A DNA stretch of 64,000 nucleotides from Siphonodentalium dalli. Its lineage: Eukaryota; Mollusca; Scaphopoda; Gadilida; Siphonodentaliidae. The notes beneath the pieces were generated by a model. The model saw nothing but the letters and a program-made list of their open reading frames with translations. It ran no database searches and was not told the origin of the DNA. The stretch lies in the NCBI GenBank assembly GCA_032622095.1, contig CP136061.1, positions 98,887,345 through 98,951,344 of the forward strand, in the 5' to 3' direction. Positions 21,690-34,505 of the stretch are shown piece by piece; position 1 is the first letter of the stretch; every line of letters starts with the position of its first letter. Made by a program: the position numbers and the translations under genes.

Positions 21690-22530
21690 GCGTTACGAGG
21701 TACGTAAATATTGCACTAATTTTCCCGCCAAATCCAAACCGGCTAATTAAAGATCAAGATAATGTCGTAGCAGGTACGTTGACATACTGTATGTACGTGC
21801 CAAAAGTTTGACCACTATACTTTAAAAGTAACCTGTCCAACGGAGAATGCGAGTCGGGGTGGGTTGGGACTTTTGGAAAATTTCACGAAATTGCAAAGGG
21901 GGGGGGGGGGGATTCAAACATCAAGATAAATTTTTTTGACGAGTACATCTGATGGGTAGTGTTCACGCGCATCTACAGTGCGATTTTCTAAATTTCAGAT
22001 GCAACGGTTTACTCGTAACAACGCTATATAACATAAATATGTATACTGGTGTAGTCTATCACTAACCTATTTTTAGCCCCAAATCTAAATAGGCTAATAA
22101 AGGAGCGAGTTTAATGCGGTGGTACGTAAGCCGGTATACTGTAGGTATGCCTCCAAAATTTGACATCTCTATTATAAACGCAACCTGCTCAATGGAGTGT
22201 TTGTGTCGGGTGAGTTGAGATTTGGCAAATTCCACCGAAGATCAAGTGGGGAAAATTACTCCGAAAATCAGATATTGAGATAAAAACTTTTCGATCATTG
22301 GATGTGATAAGTAGTATCTTAACGCAAGATTAGTACACTTTTTAATGATTTAGATAGGACGGTTTAACCCTGGTAGAGTATAACGTTGTAACGGGTGATA
22401 TATATTACTCAAATTCAAACCCTCTCTTCATGACGAAAATTCAAACGGACTTATCAAGAAGCAAGGCAAATGCATAAATATGCTCATCGATATACTATAT
22501 AGGTATGTCCGCTCTACTATAAAGGTAACC
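21690..22530 (+). repeat. strongly diverged ~350-bp tandem repeat, about 2.4 copies
   Basis: Corresponding landmarks recur near 21,809 (AGTTTGACCACTATAC), 22,158 (AATTTGACATCTCTAT) and 22,509 (CCGCTCTACTATAAAGG). Each is followed by AACCTG or AACCTA and preceded by TATACTGTA/GGTATG-type text. The spacing is 350 bp. G14 at 21,898-21,911 interrupts the first copy. Confidence 0.7.
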
Positions 22531-22537
22531 TATTGTC

Positions 22538-22935
22538 ACGATTTGACCTGTCCAAAACACTCCCCGGACAAAAGTTTTCCTAGGTATCAAATTTCGTCGA
22601 AATCCGTTCGTTTTACCCGATTTAACATTTAACTGACCATTTCGAAGGTCAATGTCCGGTCGGAGTCACGACTTGACCCACCGAAAAGACTCCCCGGACA
22701 AAAGTAACCCTAGGTATCAAATTTCGTGGAAATCCGTCTGTTTTACCCGATTTGACCTTCGATTGACCTTTTTGAAGGCCAAGGTCAGGTCGGGGTCACG
22801 ATTCGACCCGTCCAAAACACTCCCTGGACAAAAGTACCCACATTGATCAAATTTCGTCAAAATCCGTCCAGCAGTTTTCCCGGCCATAGCTAACAGACAA
22901 ACAAACAAACAGACAGAAGTCCCAAAATATATATA
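22538..22935 (+). repeat. 130-bp tandem repeat, 3 copies (retroelement end type)
   Basis: TCCCCGGACAAAAGT (or TCCCTGGACA) occurs at 22561, 22691 and 22821. Each unit reads ATCAAATTTCGTCGAAATCC then a GGTCAAGGTC-like stretch. The last unit ends in CCGGCCATAGCTAACAGACA and (CAAA)n/(CAGA)n, the kind of 3' tail seen on RTE-/Penelope-type elements. Confidence 0.85.
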
Positions 22936-22937
22936 AA

Positions 22938-24380
22938 ACTAGCCGATGAGCCCGACGTTGTGCGGGCTATTCAAAAACCAAATTTCAAGTCCCGGCTATT
23001 CAAAAACCAAATTTCTAGTCGATAGCTCTACCCGTTTCCGAGATCTGGTCTGCGCATGCGCGAAGCCGATGAGCCCGACGTTGTTCGGGCTATTAAAAAA
23101 CCAAATTTCAAGTCGATAGCTATTCAAAAACCAAATTTCAAGTCGATAGCTCTACCCGTTTCCGAGATCTGGTCTGCGCATGCGCGAAGCTGGCGTCGCA
23201 CGGGCTCGGCGACCCGATAAAATTCGTATTCGGGGCAAGATACATTCACATACCAAATTTCAAGTCGATAGCTCCACCTGTTTCCGAGATCTCGTCTGCG
23301 CATGCGCGAATCTGGCGTCGCACGGGCTCGGCGACCCGATAAAATTCGTATCCGGGGCAAGATACATTCACATACCAAATTTCAAGTCGATAGCTCCACC
23401 CGTTTCCGAGATCTCGTCTGCGCATGCGCGAAGCTGGCGTCGCACGGGTTCGGCGACCCGATAACATTCGTATCCGGGGCAAGATACATTCACATAGCAA
23501 ATTTCAAGTCGATAGCTCCACCCGTTTCCGAGATCTCGTCTGCGCATGCGCGAAACGGGCGCCGCACGGACTCGCCAATACGACAACGTCCACCGCCTGG
23601 TCAAACTACACACACGCACCAAGTTTCGTCCCGATCGGTCGAGAATCGTAGATTTGTATTAATGACAAACATACAGACAAACATACAGACAGACAGACAG
23701 AGGTCTTCAAAAATATATATGAGACTAGCCGATGAGCCCGACGTTGTCCGGGCTACGTTTTCCGGGCTATTCAAAAACCAAATTTCAAGTCGATAGCTCT
23801 ACCCGTTTCCGAGATCTGGTCTGCGCATGCGCGAAGCTGGCGTCGCACGGGCTCGGCGACCCGATAACATTCGTATCCGGGGCAAGATACATTCACACAC
23901 CAAATTTCAAGTCGATAGCTCCACCCGTTTCCGAGATCTTGTCTGCGCATGCGCGAAGCTGGCGTCGCACGGGCTCGGCGACCTGATAAAATTCGTATCC
24001 GGGGCCCCGGGGCAAGATACATTCACATACCAAATTTCAAGTCGGTAGCTCCACCCGTTTCCGAGATCTCGTCTGCGCATGCGCGAAGCTGGCGTCGCAC
24101 GGGCTCGGCGACCCGACAAAATTCGTATCCGGGGCAAGATAAATTCACATAGCAAATTTCAAGTCGATAGCTCCACCCGTTTCCGAGATCTCGTCTGCAC
24201 ATGCGCGAAGCGGGCGCCGCACGGGCTCGCCAATACGACAACGTCCACCGCCTGGTCAAACTACACACACGTACCAAGTTTCGTCCCGATCGGTCGAGAA
24301 TCGTAGATTTGTATTAATGACATACAGACAGACAGACAGACAGACAGACATACATACAGACAGAGGTCTTCAAAATATAT
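22938..24380 (+). repeat. 122-bp array with NRF-1-like TGCGCATGCGC, two superblocks
   Basis: Each superblock opens with CTAGCCGATGAGCCCGACGT and a hairpin (GCCCG...CGGGC), at 22,939 and 23,727. Several 122-bp units follow, and the block ends CCGATCGGTCGAGAATCG, (CAGA)n and ATATATATGAGA. TGCGCATGCGCG lies at 23051, 23175, 23297, 23419 and 23541, and again at 23822, 23944 and 24074, with a mutated copy at 24196. Spacing is 122 bp except where a few bases are inserted or missing (124 and 130). Open frames on both strands here are repeat artefacts. Confidence 0.9.
24318..24366. repeat. (CAGA)n microsatellite
   Basis: Runs of GACAGACAGACAGACA with CATA interruptions close the second superblock. 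Confidence 0.85.
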
Positions 24381-24618
24381 ATGAGATTTAGAAATGTCAA
24401 TGCAAGTCCACCATCGGATCGTAAGGCACCAATATGCATTCGCATGAAGAGGAACACACATATACGCATAACACTCACATGGGATGGGATGGAATACCAT
24501 GGAAGTATATCTGATTCCATGGAATCTGACCTCTAGTTATTATATGCTTTCCTTTCTATATTATAATATTATAATTTGATTGTAAAATGTATTTTGTAAA
24601 CCATCCTCTCCTAGCTGT

Positions 24619-24636
24619 GGGGGGGGGGGGGGGGGG
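24619..24636. repeat. G18 homopolymer
   Basis: Eighteen guanines at the boundary between the AT-rich linker and the inverted 130-bp repeat. Confidence 0.85.
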
Positions 24637-24654
24637 TAATGATATATATGTTAA

Positions 24655-25215
24655 ATCTGTCGATGCTATCTAATGTATATTTTGGGACTTCTGTCTGTCT
24701 GTTTGTCTGTTTGTCTGTTAGCATTGGCCGGGAAAACTGCAGGACGGATTTCGACGAAATTTTATACCTAGGCGTACTTTTGTCCGGGGAGTCTTTTGGA
24801 CGGGTCAAATCGTGACCCCGACCTGACCTTGACCTTCAAAAAGGTCAATTCAAGGTCAAATCGCGCCTTTCGACGGGATTGGGACGAAATTTGATACCTA
24901 GTGGTACTTTTGTCCGGGGAGTGTTTTGTCCGGGTAAAATCATGACCCAAACTGACCTTGAAAATGGTCAATTCAAGGTCAAATCGGGTAAAACGGACGG
25001 ATTTCGACGAAATTTGATACCAAAGGATACTTTTGTCCGGGGAGTGTTTTCGACGGGTCAAATCGTGACCCAGACCTGACCTTGACCTTCAAAATGGTCA
25101 ATTCAAGGTCAAATCGGGTAAAATACGGATTTCAACGAAATTTGATACCTAGGGGTACTTTTGTCCGGATGAAAGCAGAGGTGAAACAGCCCGGACGAAG
25201 TCGGGCCCACCAGCT
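24655..25215 (-). repeat. 130-bp repeat in inverted orientation, 4 copies
   Basis: TTTTGTCCGGGGAGT-type words at about 24,778, 24,908 and 25,031, and a variant at 25,161, mark units that are the inverse of those at 22,538-22,935. The block ends in GCCCGGACGAAGTCGGGCCC (25,190-25,210), a hairpin equivalent to the CTAGC-hairpin ends. The inverted pair encloses the NRF-1-like array. Confidence 0.85.
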
Positions 25216-25864
25216 ACTACCCATATATTGGTAATAATAACGTATATATGTACCCAGTATATATATCGACAGGATAACGCATAATAAGCCCGGGTATTTT
25301 ATCATGACCCATCGACGTGAATCTCAGATTCAATGTATAACATTTATTACATCGGCATTACATTTTTATTAAACGAAATTAAAAATATTATCGCACACAT
25401 CATATATATAGAACATATATCAATATGAACCATCTATTCACCTGTTGTTAATTATAAACGCTCTTTACTCAACGTCGTCGCTTTGGTTTTATCAAAACAT
25501 CTATGCAAAATTGTTCAACGTTGCCCTTTGCGTAGTTTCGAAGTTCACATGCACGCAGTTTATTAATTATAACAGGCGTTTATCATATTTGTCAACAGAA
25601 GCAGAGCAGATGGCATTAATATAATTTATAAATGGCTTCTATAATTATGTCTCAGATAGGAAAATAAGTCTAGTTGGAGCATGATATGAAGTGCTATTCA
25701 CATTACAGAAGCACACAAAGGGGCTGCTGAATAACGGCTTCCGAACCTGTTTCAGACAAATTCGCACACATACGGGACGCGGGCCGCCACGGAATAAACG
25801 CTCCCGAAAGGCGCACGTTTCAGCTAGTTTCTAAAAAAAAAGGTAAAGAAATTAGGATACAAAC
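25216..25864. other. no gene recognised; one CGCTCTTTA motif
   Basis: ATAAACGCTCTTTACTC lies at about 25,456. The rest is AT-rich, and no continuation of the WSC domain was found here on the minus strand. Confidence 0.4.
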
Positions 25865-25993
25865 CATTCACTGCACACTCCTGGATACATTTAGTAGGCT
25901 CATTTGCGGGTGTCTCGGACACCAAGTTGCAGAGATCACGAACTTGCCACATGTCTTGGAAACATCCAAGGTAGATGCCTCTGCTGGAGTTAT
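25865..25993 (-). CDS. WSC-domain exon, phase 1-1 (partial gene)
   Basis: On the minus strand a splice acceptor TATATATTACAG ends at 25,994. It opens a 129-bp exon that closes before a donor GTTTGT starting at 25,864. Translation after a 2-base partial codon gives NSSRGIYLGCFQD, then MWQVRDL, and ends EPTKCIQECAVN plus one base. The pattern YxGCF-D...RDL...KCIxxC is the first half of a WSC domain, a cysteine-rich extracellular module found in yeast Wsc stress sensors, polycystin-1 and Kremen-like proteins and thought to bind carbohydrate. The exon is symmetrical (phase 1-1), as usual for shuffled extracellular modules. The following exon, which should carry the YAGLQ...CxCG half, was not found. 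An upstream partner may be the PAN exon at 62,484, whose donor is also phase 1. Gene identity is unknown. Confidence 0.65.
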
Positions 25994-26930
25994 CTGTAAT
26001 ATATAAGAATTCGATCCAAATAGTGCATAACGATTAAAAATGCATAATCCGAATTAACGCGCCCAAATTACTATTTCTTTGGCGTCGGGGGTAAAAACTA
26101 TTTTATTCGAGTCGAGGAACCCACCGATCAAAGCTCAGAGTGATCAAATATCGATTTAAAAAAAATGGTATTTCCCGCGATATGTAATTTTTGGCGGCCT
26201 GGCAAATATTCGTCAATCGGACGGTGTTAGACATTTGACAATCCGGTTAGAATTTGTTGAAAAGTGTTGACAAATAACACGTTTTGGGCAATTTTATACT
26301 ATAGTTGACCGTGGTTAGCATTATTTTTGGACAATTAATCGATTCTGATAACTGAAGCAGCATTTCACAAAATGTTGTGTTGTTGTTGTTGGAATTTGAT
26401 GATATGGGGACCATCGATTCGGATTGAGTACTTTCAAACATTTAAAAATTCGAAATAAACGTACCCCATAATCACACAAATAGTGGTCACAAAACACCAC
26501 ACTTTTATCCCCATGCTAATTCTCTTCAAACTTCGAATGTTATTTCGACATACACATGCCTTGTAATTATCAATGCAATGTACTGCCATAGAAAACACGC
26601 GGCCAATTCACGACTTTCTGTTTTAAATTAATGCGCTGGATAAAATATAGTTCCTCAATTAACATCGTTCTTATCGTTAAACATGCTAATAAAGATGAAA
26701 AATTCCTAATAGGGAGTGCTCCAGACAAGATACCAACCACCCAACCATAACAAATAATATAAACACACAATGTAAACATCCGCCAGTACATGCGCAATAC
26801 GAGGTTTGATACATTTTACCACGAATACTATGACGTCAATCAAGAGTACAGATGCAAGCAAAACAATACAAACAATTAGCTGATATATACAATACAAACG
26901 GCGAATATATCTTCATTTAGGCCATCTATA
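25994..26930. other. presumed intron, nothing recognised
   Basis: AT-rich sequence. Minus-strand frames such as 26570-26797 are hydrophobic but low in complexity, with no domain match. Confidence 0.45.
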
Positions 26931-29900
26931 TAGTCAAATTTGGCAGGGATTTTGTGTCATATATTACATATGTTGACAACTGGTTGACTTGGGATCTATA
27001 CTTGTGACTTGGGCACATATAACTTATTAGAAGGGATTTTGGGCTCAGGGGAGGGAAATATATGTTTTTTTTAAATATTAAAATTAGTACCATACATTTA
27101 ACTTCAATTGGGCACTGGACATAACCCATTCCACCACTGTTAGTGTGTTTTGGATAGGTCTGCATCTATATAAAAGATATTCTTGGGCTCCCCAGCGGTA
27201 TTTAAGGGTATGTAGCTGGGCCTACATGTACATTCACCGTGGCAGCACCCATGATAAAACTGTATAGCACCCATGCTTATAAATTCAATTTTTGGAATCA
27301 GTGTTTTCTCAGACTATATAACCATTCTGAAAATTATTCCACATATGACTTTATAATATAGGCAGTCAATGAACAAAAATGGTTTGGGCTCCTGGAATGG
27401 TTTAGGGCTCAACCATTATAGGTGCTTCATTCCAGCACTTTTAGTGTTTTTATGCCAGCATCTCTATTAAAGATTTGCAAAAGGCTCATTTGGGATTTAA
27501 TAGTAAGGAGTCGGCCCAATAGCCCATAAACTCATATGTTGAGGTCAGCTTTCTATCAGACTATACTGATTATTAAGATAATTCCACATTTGACTTTAGA
27601 ATATAGGCAGGAAGTGAACAAAAATACTTGGGCACCTGGATTGGGTTTTGAGCTCAAGGGGAGGGGAATATTTGTGTTTATTAATAGTCAAATTGGTATT
27701 TTTAACTTTCATTGGGCCCTGTAACGCAATTTAGGTGCTTAGCAAGTACTGAAATTGTTTTGGATATGTCTGAATCAATAAAAAAGCCTTGTAAAAGTTT
27801 GGGCTCCTCGGTGGGATTTAAGGGCAAAAAGCCGGCCCGAAAAATCACACCACCAATGATAAATCATACAGAACCGTGCCTTAATATCATATATTGGAGT
27901 CAGTGTTCTCTCAGGCTGTACTCATTCTGGAAATGATTCCACATTTTACATTAGAAATATAGGCAGGCAATCAACAAAGCATATCTGGTCTCCTGGGATG
28001 GATTTTGGGCTCAGGGTGGGGACTATTTCGGTTTTTTAATAGTCAAATTGCTATTTTTAACTTTAATTGGGCTCTGTAGCCCATTATGTGGGTACCAGTC
28101 CAGTACTTTTAGTGTTTTTGAATATGTATACATCTATACAAATGGTTTGCACAAAGCTTGGGCTCCTCAGTGGGTTTTAAGGGTATGGAGACAGACCAAC
28201 ACCACTATACCCATTCTGAAAATTATTTTTGAATGGGATTTTGGTATTTGGTCCGGGGGGGGGGGGGTATATTTGTTTTTTTTTTTAATAGTCATGTTGG
28301 TATATTTAACTTGAATTGTGCCCTGTGACCCATTATAGGTATCTACTTCCAACAATGTTATTGTTTTGGACAGATATGCATCTATACAACTGGTTTGCAC
28401 GAAGTTTGGGCTCCTCACTGGGTTTTAAGGGTATGTAGACAGCCCAACACCCACGGCACCCATGGTAAAACCATATAGCACCCGTACCTATGAAAACATA
28501 TTTCTGAGTCAGATCTCTCAGACTATGCCCATTCTGAAAATTACTCCACAGTTGACTTTAGAATATATATAGACAATGGGGAAAACAATTATTTGGGCAC
28601 CTGAATGAGATTTTTGGCTCTGGTCGGGGGAGGGGCATATTTGGGTATTTAATAGTCAAGTAGGTATATTTAACTTGACCTGTGACCCATTATAGGTATC
28701 TACTTCCAGCACTTTTATTGTTGTTGGACAGGTATGCATCTATACAAATGGTTTGCACAAAGTTTGGGCTCCTCAGTGGGTTTTAAGGGTATGAAGACAG
28801 CCCGACACCCACGTCACCCATGATAAAACCATACAGCACCAGTGCCAATAAAAACATATTTCTGAGTCAGATCTCTCAGACTATACCCATTCTGAAAATT
28901 ACACCACAGTTGACTTTAGAATATATATAGGCAATGGGGAAAAATACTTGGGCACCTGAATGGGATTTTGGGCTCTGGATGGGGGTAGGGGCATATTTGG
29001 GTATTATAAAGATCTGCATCAGTATAAGAAAATTTGCAAAAGTTTGGGCTCCTCAGTGGGGTTTAAGGGTATGGAGACAGCCCAACACCCACGGCACCCA
29101 TGATAAAAACATATAGCACCCGTGCCCTTGAAAACATATTTCTGAGTCGGTGATCTGTCAGACTATACCCATTCTGAATATTACTCCACAGTTGACTTTA
29201 GATTATATATAGGCAATGGGGTAAAATATTATTTGGGCATCTGATTGGAATTTTGGGCTCTGGATGGGGTAGGGGCATATTTGGGTATTTTAATAGTCAA
29301 AAGGGTATATTTAACATGAATTGTGCCCTGTGACCCATTATTGGTATCTACTTCCAGCACTTTTATTGTTGTTGGACAGGTATGCATCTATACAAATGGT
29401 TTGTTCAAAGTTTGGGCTCCTCAGTGGGTTTTAAGGGTATGAAGACAGCCCAACACCCACGGCACCCATGATATGGGATTTTGGGCTCTGGATGGGGAGA
29501 GGGGCATATTTGGGTATTTTAATAGTCAAGTAGGTATATTTAACTTGAATTGTGCCCTGTGACCCATTATAGGTATATACTTCCAGCACTTTTATTGTTT
29601 TTGGACAGGTATGCATCTATACAAATGGTTTGTTCAAAATTTGGGCTCCTCAGTGGGTTTTAAGGGTATGGAGACAGCCCAACACCCACGGCAACCATGA
29701 TAAAACCATACAGCACCACTGCATATGAAAACATATTTCTGGTTCTGGGTCCGTGTTGTCTCAGACTATACCCATTCTTAGAATTATTCCACATTTGACT
29801 TTAGAATATATAGAGGCAATGGGAAAACAATTATTTGGGCACCTCAATGGGATTTTGGAATCTGGTCAGGGGGAGGGGAGTATTTGGGGTTTTTTAATAG

Positions 29901-31945
29901 TCAAGTTGGTTTATTTAACTTAAATTTGGCCCTGCCCCTGTGACCCATTATATGTATCTACGTCTAGGTATCTTAGTGTTTTTGGAAAGATCTGCATCAG
30001 GATAAGAAGATTTGCAAAACTTTGGGCTCGCCAGTGGGTTTTAAGGGTATGGAGACAGCCCAACACCCACAGCACCCATGATAAAACCATACAGCACCCG
30101 TGCATATTAAAACATATTTCTGAGTCAGATCTCTCAGACTACAACCATTCAGAAAATTACCCAACAGTTGACTTTAGAATATATATAGGCAATGGGGACA
30201 AACATTATTTGGGCACATGAATGGGATTTTGGGCTCTGGATGGGGAGGGGCATATTTGGGTATTTTAATAGTCAAGTAGGTATATTTAACTTGAATTGTG
30301 CCCTGTGACCCATTAGATGTATCTACTTTCACACCTTTATTGTTGTTGGACAGGTATGCATCTATACATATCGTTTGCACAAAGTTTGGGCTCCTCGGTG
30401 GGTTTTAAGGGTATGGAGACAGCCCAACACCCACGGCACCCATGATAAAACCATATAGCACCCGTGCATATGAAAGCATATTTCTGAGTCAGATCTCTCA
30501 GACTATACCCATTCTGAATCTTACTCCACATTTGACTTTAGAATATATATTGGCAATGGCAAAAAATTATTTGGGCACCTGAATGGGATTTTGGGCTCTG
30601 GTTAGGGGAGGAGATTATTTTGTTTTTTTAATAGTCAAGTTGGTAAATTTAACTTGAATTGTACCCTGTGATCCACTACAGGTATCTACTTCCAGCACTT
30701 TACTGCGGTTGGACGGGTGTGCATCTATACAGATGGTCTGCAAAATGTTTGGGCTCCTCCGTGGGTTTTAAGTGTATGGAGACAGCCCAACGCAAACTGC
30801 ACCCGTGATAAAAACTGTACAGCACCCATGCCTATAAACTCATATTTTGAGGTCAGATTTCTATCAGACTATACTCATTATTAAGATAATTCCACATTTG
30901 ACTTTAGAGTATAGGCAGGCAATGAATAAAAATACTTGGGCACCTGGATGGGGTTTTGGACCCAAGGGGAGGGGAATATTTGTGTTTATTAATAGTCAAA
31001 TTGGTGTTTTTAACTTTAATTGGGCCCTGTATCACATTATGTGTGTACCTGTCCAGTACTTTTAGGGTTTTTGGATAGGTATGCATCTATTCAAATGGTT
31101 TGCACAAAGCTAGGGCTCTTCAGTGGGTTTTAAGGGTATGGAGACAGCCCAACACCCATGATAAAACCATACAGCACACGTGCCTATGAAAACATATTTA
31201 TGGGTCAGTGTTGTCTCAGACTATACCAATTCTGAAAATTATTTCACATTTGAATTGGGCCATTCGACCCATTATAGGTATCTACTTCCAGTAATTTTAG
31301 TGTTTTGGAAAGACCTTCATCTACATCTGAAGATTTGCATAATTTTGGGCTCTTCAGTGGGATGTAAGGGTATGGAGACAGCCCAACACCCACAGCCCCC
31401 ATGATAAAACAATACAGCACCCGTGCGTGTGAAAACATATTTCTGGATCAGTGTTCTCTCAGACTATACCCATTCTGAAATTAATTCACAATTTACTTTC
31501 GAATATATGAAGACAATGGGAAAAAATTATTTGGATTTTGGGCTCTGGTCAGGGAGGGGAATATTTGGGTTTTTTTATTGTTAAGTTGGTATATTTAACT
31601 TGAATCGGGCCCTGTGACCAATTATAGTAATCTACTTCCAGTACTACTTCCAGTAGTGTTTTTGAGATCTGCATCTGAATAAGAAGATTTGCAAATGTTT
31701 GGGCTCCTCAGTGGGTTTTAAGGGTTTGGAGACAGCCCAACACACACGACACCCATGATAAAACCATACAGCACCAGTGCCTATAAAAACATATTTCTGG
31801 ATCAGTGTTCTCTCAGACTATACCCATTCTGAAAAATATTCCACATTTGACTTTAGAATATATAGAGGCAACGGGAAAAAATTATTTGGTCACCTGAATA
31901 GGAATTTGAGCTCAGGTCAGGGGTAGGGGAATAGTTGGGTTTTTA
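26931..31945 (+). repeat. satellite array A, ~362-bp monomer, plus orientation
   Basis: Landmarks such as GGTTTTAAGGGTATGG (28167, 28419, 28779, 29065, 29428, 29657, 30037, 30400, 30762, 31127 and 31715) and GACTTTAGAATATA recur at about 360-365 bp, with shortened units of 230-290 bp mixed in. Monomers contain CCCATGATAAAACCATACAG, TTTGGGCTCCTCAGTGGG and AATAGTCAAGTTGGTATATT. About 14 monomers are present, and they are diverged. The same family in opposite orientation fills 49,921-58,155. Small frames inside are artefacts. G13 lies at 28,255-28,267. Confidence 0.93.
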
Positions 31946-31949
31946 TGTT

Positions 31950-32479
31950 TACACATACCATAGTATGGAAAACAGTGTCGTCGTCCGGATTGACCACTCG
32001 TTGTTCGTCCGTCGTCCGTCTGTCTCTCTCTATGTCCCTCTGTCCGTCTGGCTGTAGACACTTTATGCATGATGCGATAACTCAAACATTTTCTATCTGA
32101 TCGGAACCAAATTTTGTTATATGAAATTCTCAGCCCAAAAGACAGATCGACTTCGAATGTGGGTTTGATCCGACTATTTTTAACTGAGTTCGGGCCCTTT
32201 TCGAAACAATATTCACTCTTGAAAATAAAAAAACAATTAAAATATATTGAACTCCTTACTCAATTTAACAAAATAAATAGAAAAAAAAAATTGGTTTTAT
32301 TTAATTTAGATTGAACTCCTGCTCAATTTTTTTAAAGGTTAACAACATTTGAAAAACTATCACCATTATAACTCTGCCAAAGGTACCCCGAGTTACTTGT
32401 TTAAATCTGTCTAAAATCTTGTGTTGTATTCAGCTAAATTTGTTTGGAGCGATATTAAACATAATACACTAATTCCACC
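31950..32479. repeat. dispersed-repeat end with GTCCGTCGTCCGTCTG
   Basis: GTTCGTCCGTCGTCCGTCTG (about 32,012-32,031) and CTCAAACATTTTCTATCTGA resemble the closing text at 7,150-7,220 in the other sense. The following part (32,200-32,400, CAATTTAACA, GGTACCCCGAGTTAC) matches 44,340-44,480, so both are copies of one old family. Confidence 0.5.
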
Positions 32480-34060
32480 CCATGCCTTTGGATTACTTAC
32501 CTATTAATATGGCTATATCATTTTCTGATGTCTCTTATTCCGTTTTCTGTTAACGGCGTGGGTACCAGTGAACATACATTATAAAGAGCACAATCTGGTA
32601 AGTCGTGTCGATAAAAAAGTTAGATTAAACAATGCCAATATGGGCTTATTTCGTATGGAAATATTCCAATATTGGACTGTTTTAAGAACCGCGTTTTATG
32701 TCCATATATACTTTATATTGCGGTTAAATAATGCCAATATAAGCATATTTCGCTCATGAAAATAATCCCGTTATGTGCTTATTTGCACGAGAACAGTCTT
32801 ATGGTATGTCATGAGATTGTTGATTCGTGCTGTTTTCCACTCTATTGTCGTGAAACTAAGCACAATGCGGGCTTATCTCATATTCAAATATCCAATATAC
32901 ATGAAAAGGGCTGTTTTAATAACCAGCGTTTAGGCCCATATGGACCGTTTTTGAGTTTTCAAATAATTATGAGCAAAATAAACTAATATAGTGGTAATAT
33001 TGAACCTAATATACATGTACACTATATATATAGACCTATTAAACGCGGTTTTTAAAACAGTCCAATATCAGTCTGTTCTATACGAAATAAGCCCAATATT
33101 ATTTTTTTCATCGCAACATATCCTCGTGTAAATAGGTTCATAATGGACCTAAGTATTCACATATGTTCTTTTTGAACTTATTTGATTCTGAAATAAGCCC
33201 AGTGAGCTTATAGCCATTATTCCGTTCATTGGCGAGGGCCGCATAGAAAATAATGATCGTGCATCCGGTAGGTCGTGTCGATGAAAAAAGCTAGATTAAT
33301 AATACTAATAGGGTTTATTTCAGTGAAAACACAATACAAAGAGAATAGCTTCGGTAAGTCGTTTTTATGAAAAAAGGTAGAATAAATAATGACAATACGG
33401 GCTTGTTTCGTATGCAAATATTCCCATATTGTACTGTTTTAAACAACCTGTTCTCCTCAAAACCCGCACATAATCTGCTTATAATGACTTTCTTTAGGTA
33501 GATATTCTGCTTAGAATGGTTTCATTTGAGTCGATAATGTGCTGACAGTTAGAACATTTTAGTCACATTATCGACTCATAATGAGGAGATTCTAAGCAGA
33601 TTATGTGCGAATAATGACAAGAATAAACCAACCCACGACTTGTCATATGTATACGCTCTTTAATTTGTTTCAACTGTACGTTTTAACTGTGACCCGCGCC
33701 ATAAAATTAAATAACGGCTATGACTCAATTATCTGCTTATTTGAGAATCAAATAATCACATTATGTATCTATTTCACATTATACGTCGATTATGTGCGTA
33801 TTTGTGCGATGATGTTTTGGTTTTAAAAACCGTGTTTTAGGTCAATATAGAGCTTATATAAAATGCGATTAAATAATTCACGAAATTAGCCTGACATCTG
33901 CATGTTACGTATTGAGTTGTTTCATCGTGTTGTTTTCCATCTGTTCTCGTGAAAATAAGCACAATACTGGCTTATCTCATATTGTTATGTGCTTATTGTC
34001 ACGAGAATAGCTGACATCTGCATGCTAAGTCTTGAGTTGGTTTATTTGTTAAAACATAAT
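32480..34060. repeat. second satellite family (ATAAGCCCATATTGG type), left block
   Basis: Words such as GCTTATTTCGCTCAT, AAATAATGCCAATATGAGCT, GAATAACGGGT and TTCTCGTGAAAATAAGCACA recur in both orientations. A longer piece, 33,240-34,060, is a direct copy of 45,270-46,015, including ATCTGCTTATAATG..., TCACATTATCGACTCATAAT and CCCGCGCCATAAA. It is a mixed-orientation, diverged family. Confidence 0.85.
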
Positions 34061-34170
34061 GGCCCGATTTGTCATCTCCGGTTTAAACCTGGTCTACGTA
34101 AACCTCTAGGTTTAAACCGCCGTGAGTCAGCAAAATCCGTGGTTTAAACCCGCGAACGCAGGTTTAAGTC

Positions 34171-34505
34171 ACGCATTCGTCATCTTTGGTTTAAACCTGG
34201 TCCAGCCAGACCGTTGGTTTAGCAGTAGTGTCTCTGTATCGTCGAGATAATTAATCGTACTTTCCTAATGCGGACCGCCTCGTTTTATTGATTGCGAAAA
34301 TCAATAATTACGACAGCGACCATATTTTGATTGGAAATTTATAAGCGACAAGTACTCACACCTATACAGCGTGCGGGGATAAGTTTTTGTCAATTTCGAT
34401 AATTTGTCTGCGTTTTATAAGCTTAAACCAGCAACTAAACCATCTAATTCGGCGGTCCAGCTAAACCAGCTTTACCGAGGCTAAACTTGAGATGACGAAT
34501 CCGTA
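34171..34505. mobile_element. GTTTAAACC-type MITE nested in the left end
   Basis: CATTCGTCATCTTTGGTTTA at 34,174 and the inverse ending GAGATGACGAATCCGTA at 34,505 are TIRs of the same family as the 11-kb element's ends. GGTTTAAACCTGGTCCAGCC and CTAAACCAGC-type words fill the subterminal parts. Confidence 0.65.

Noticed and set aside
22939-22975. Hammerhead ribozyme at the CTAGCCGATGAGCCCG hairpin (as in some Penelope-like elements)
   Set aside because: The core would need CTGATGA and GAAA around stem II. Here the U of CUGA is C, and TATTC follows the stem instead of GAAA. Only a superficial likeness remains.
23124-24306. Arginine-rich frames on both strands of the 122-bp array
   Set aside because: Several mutually overlapping frames repeat the same text every 122 bp on both strands. 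They are CpG-rich repeat artefacts.
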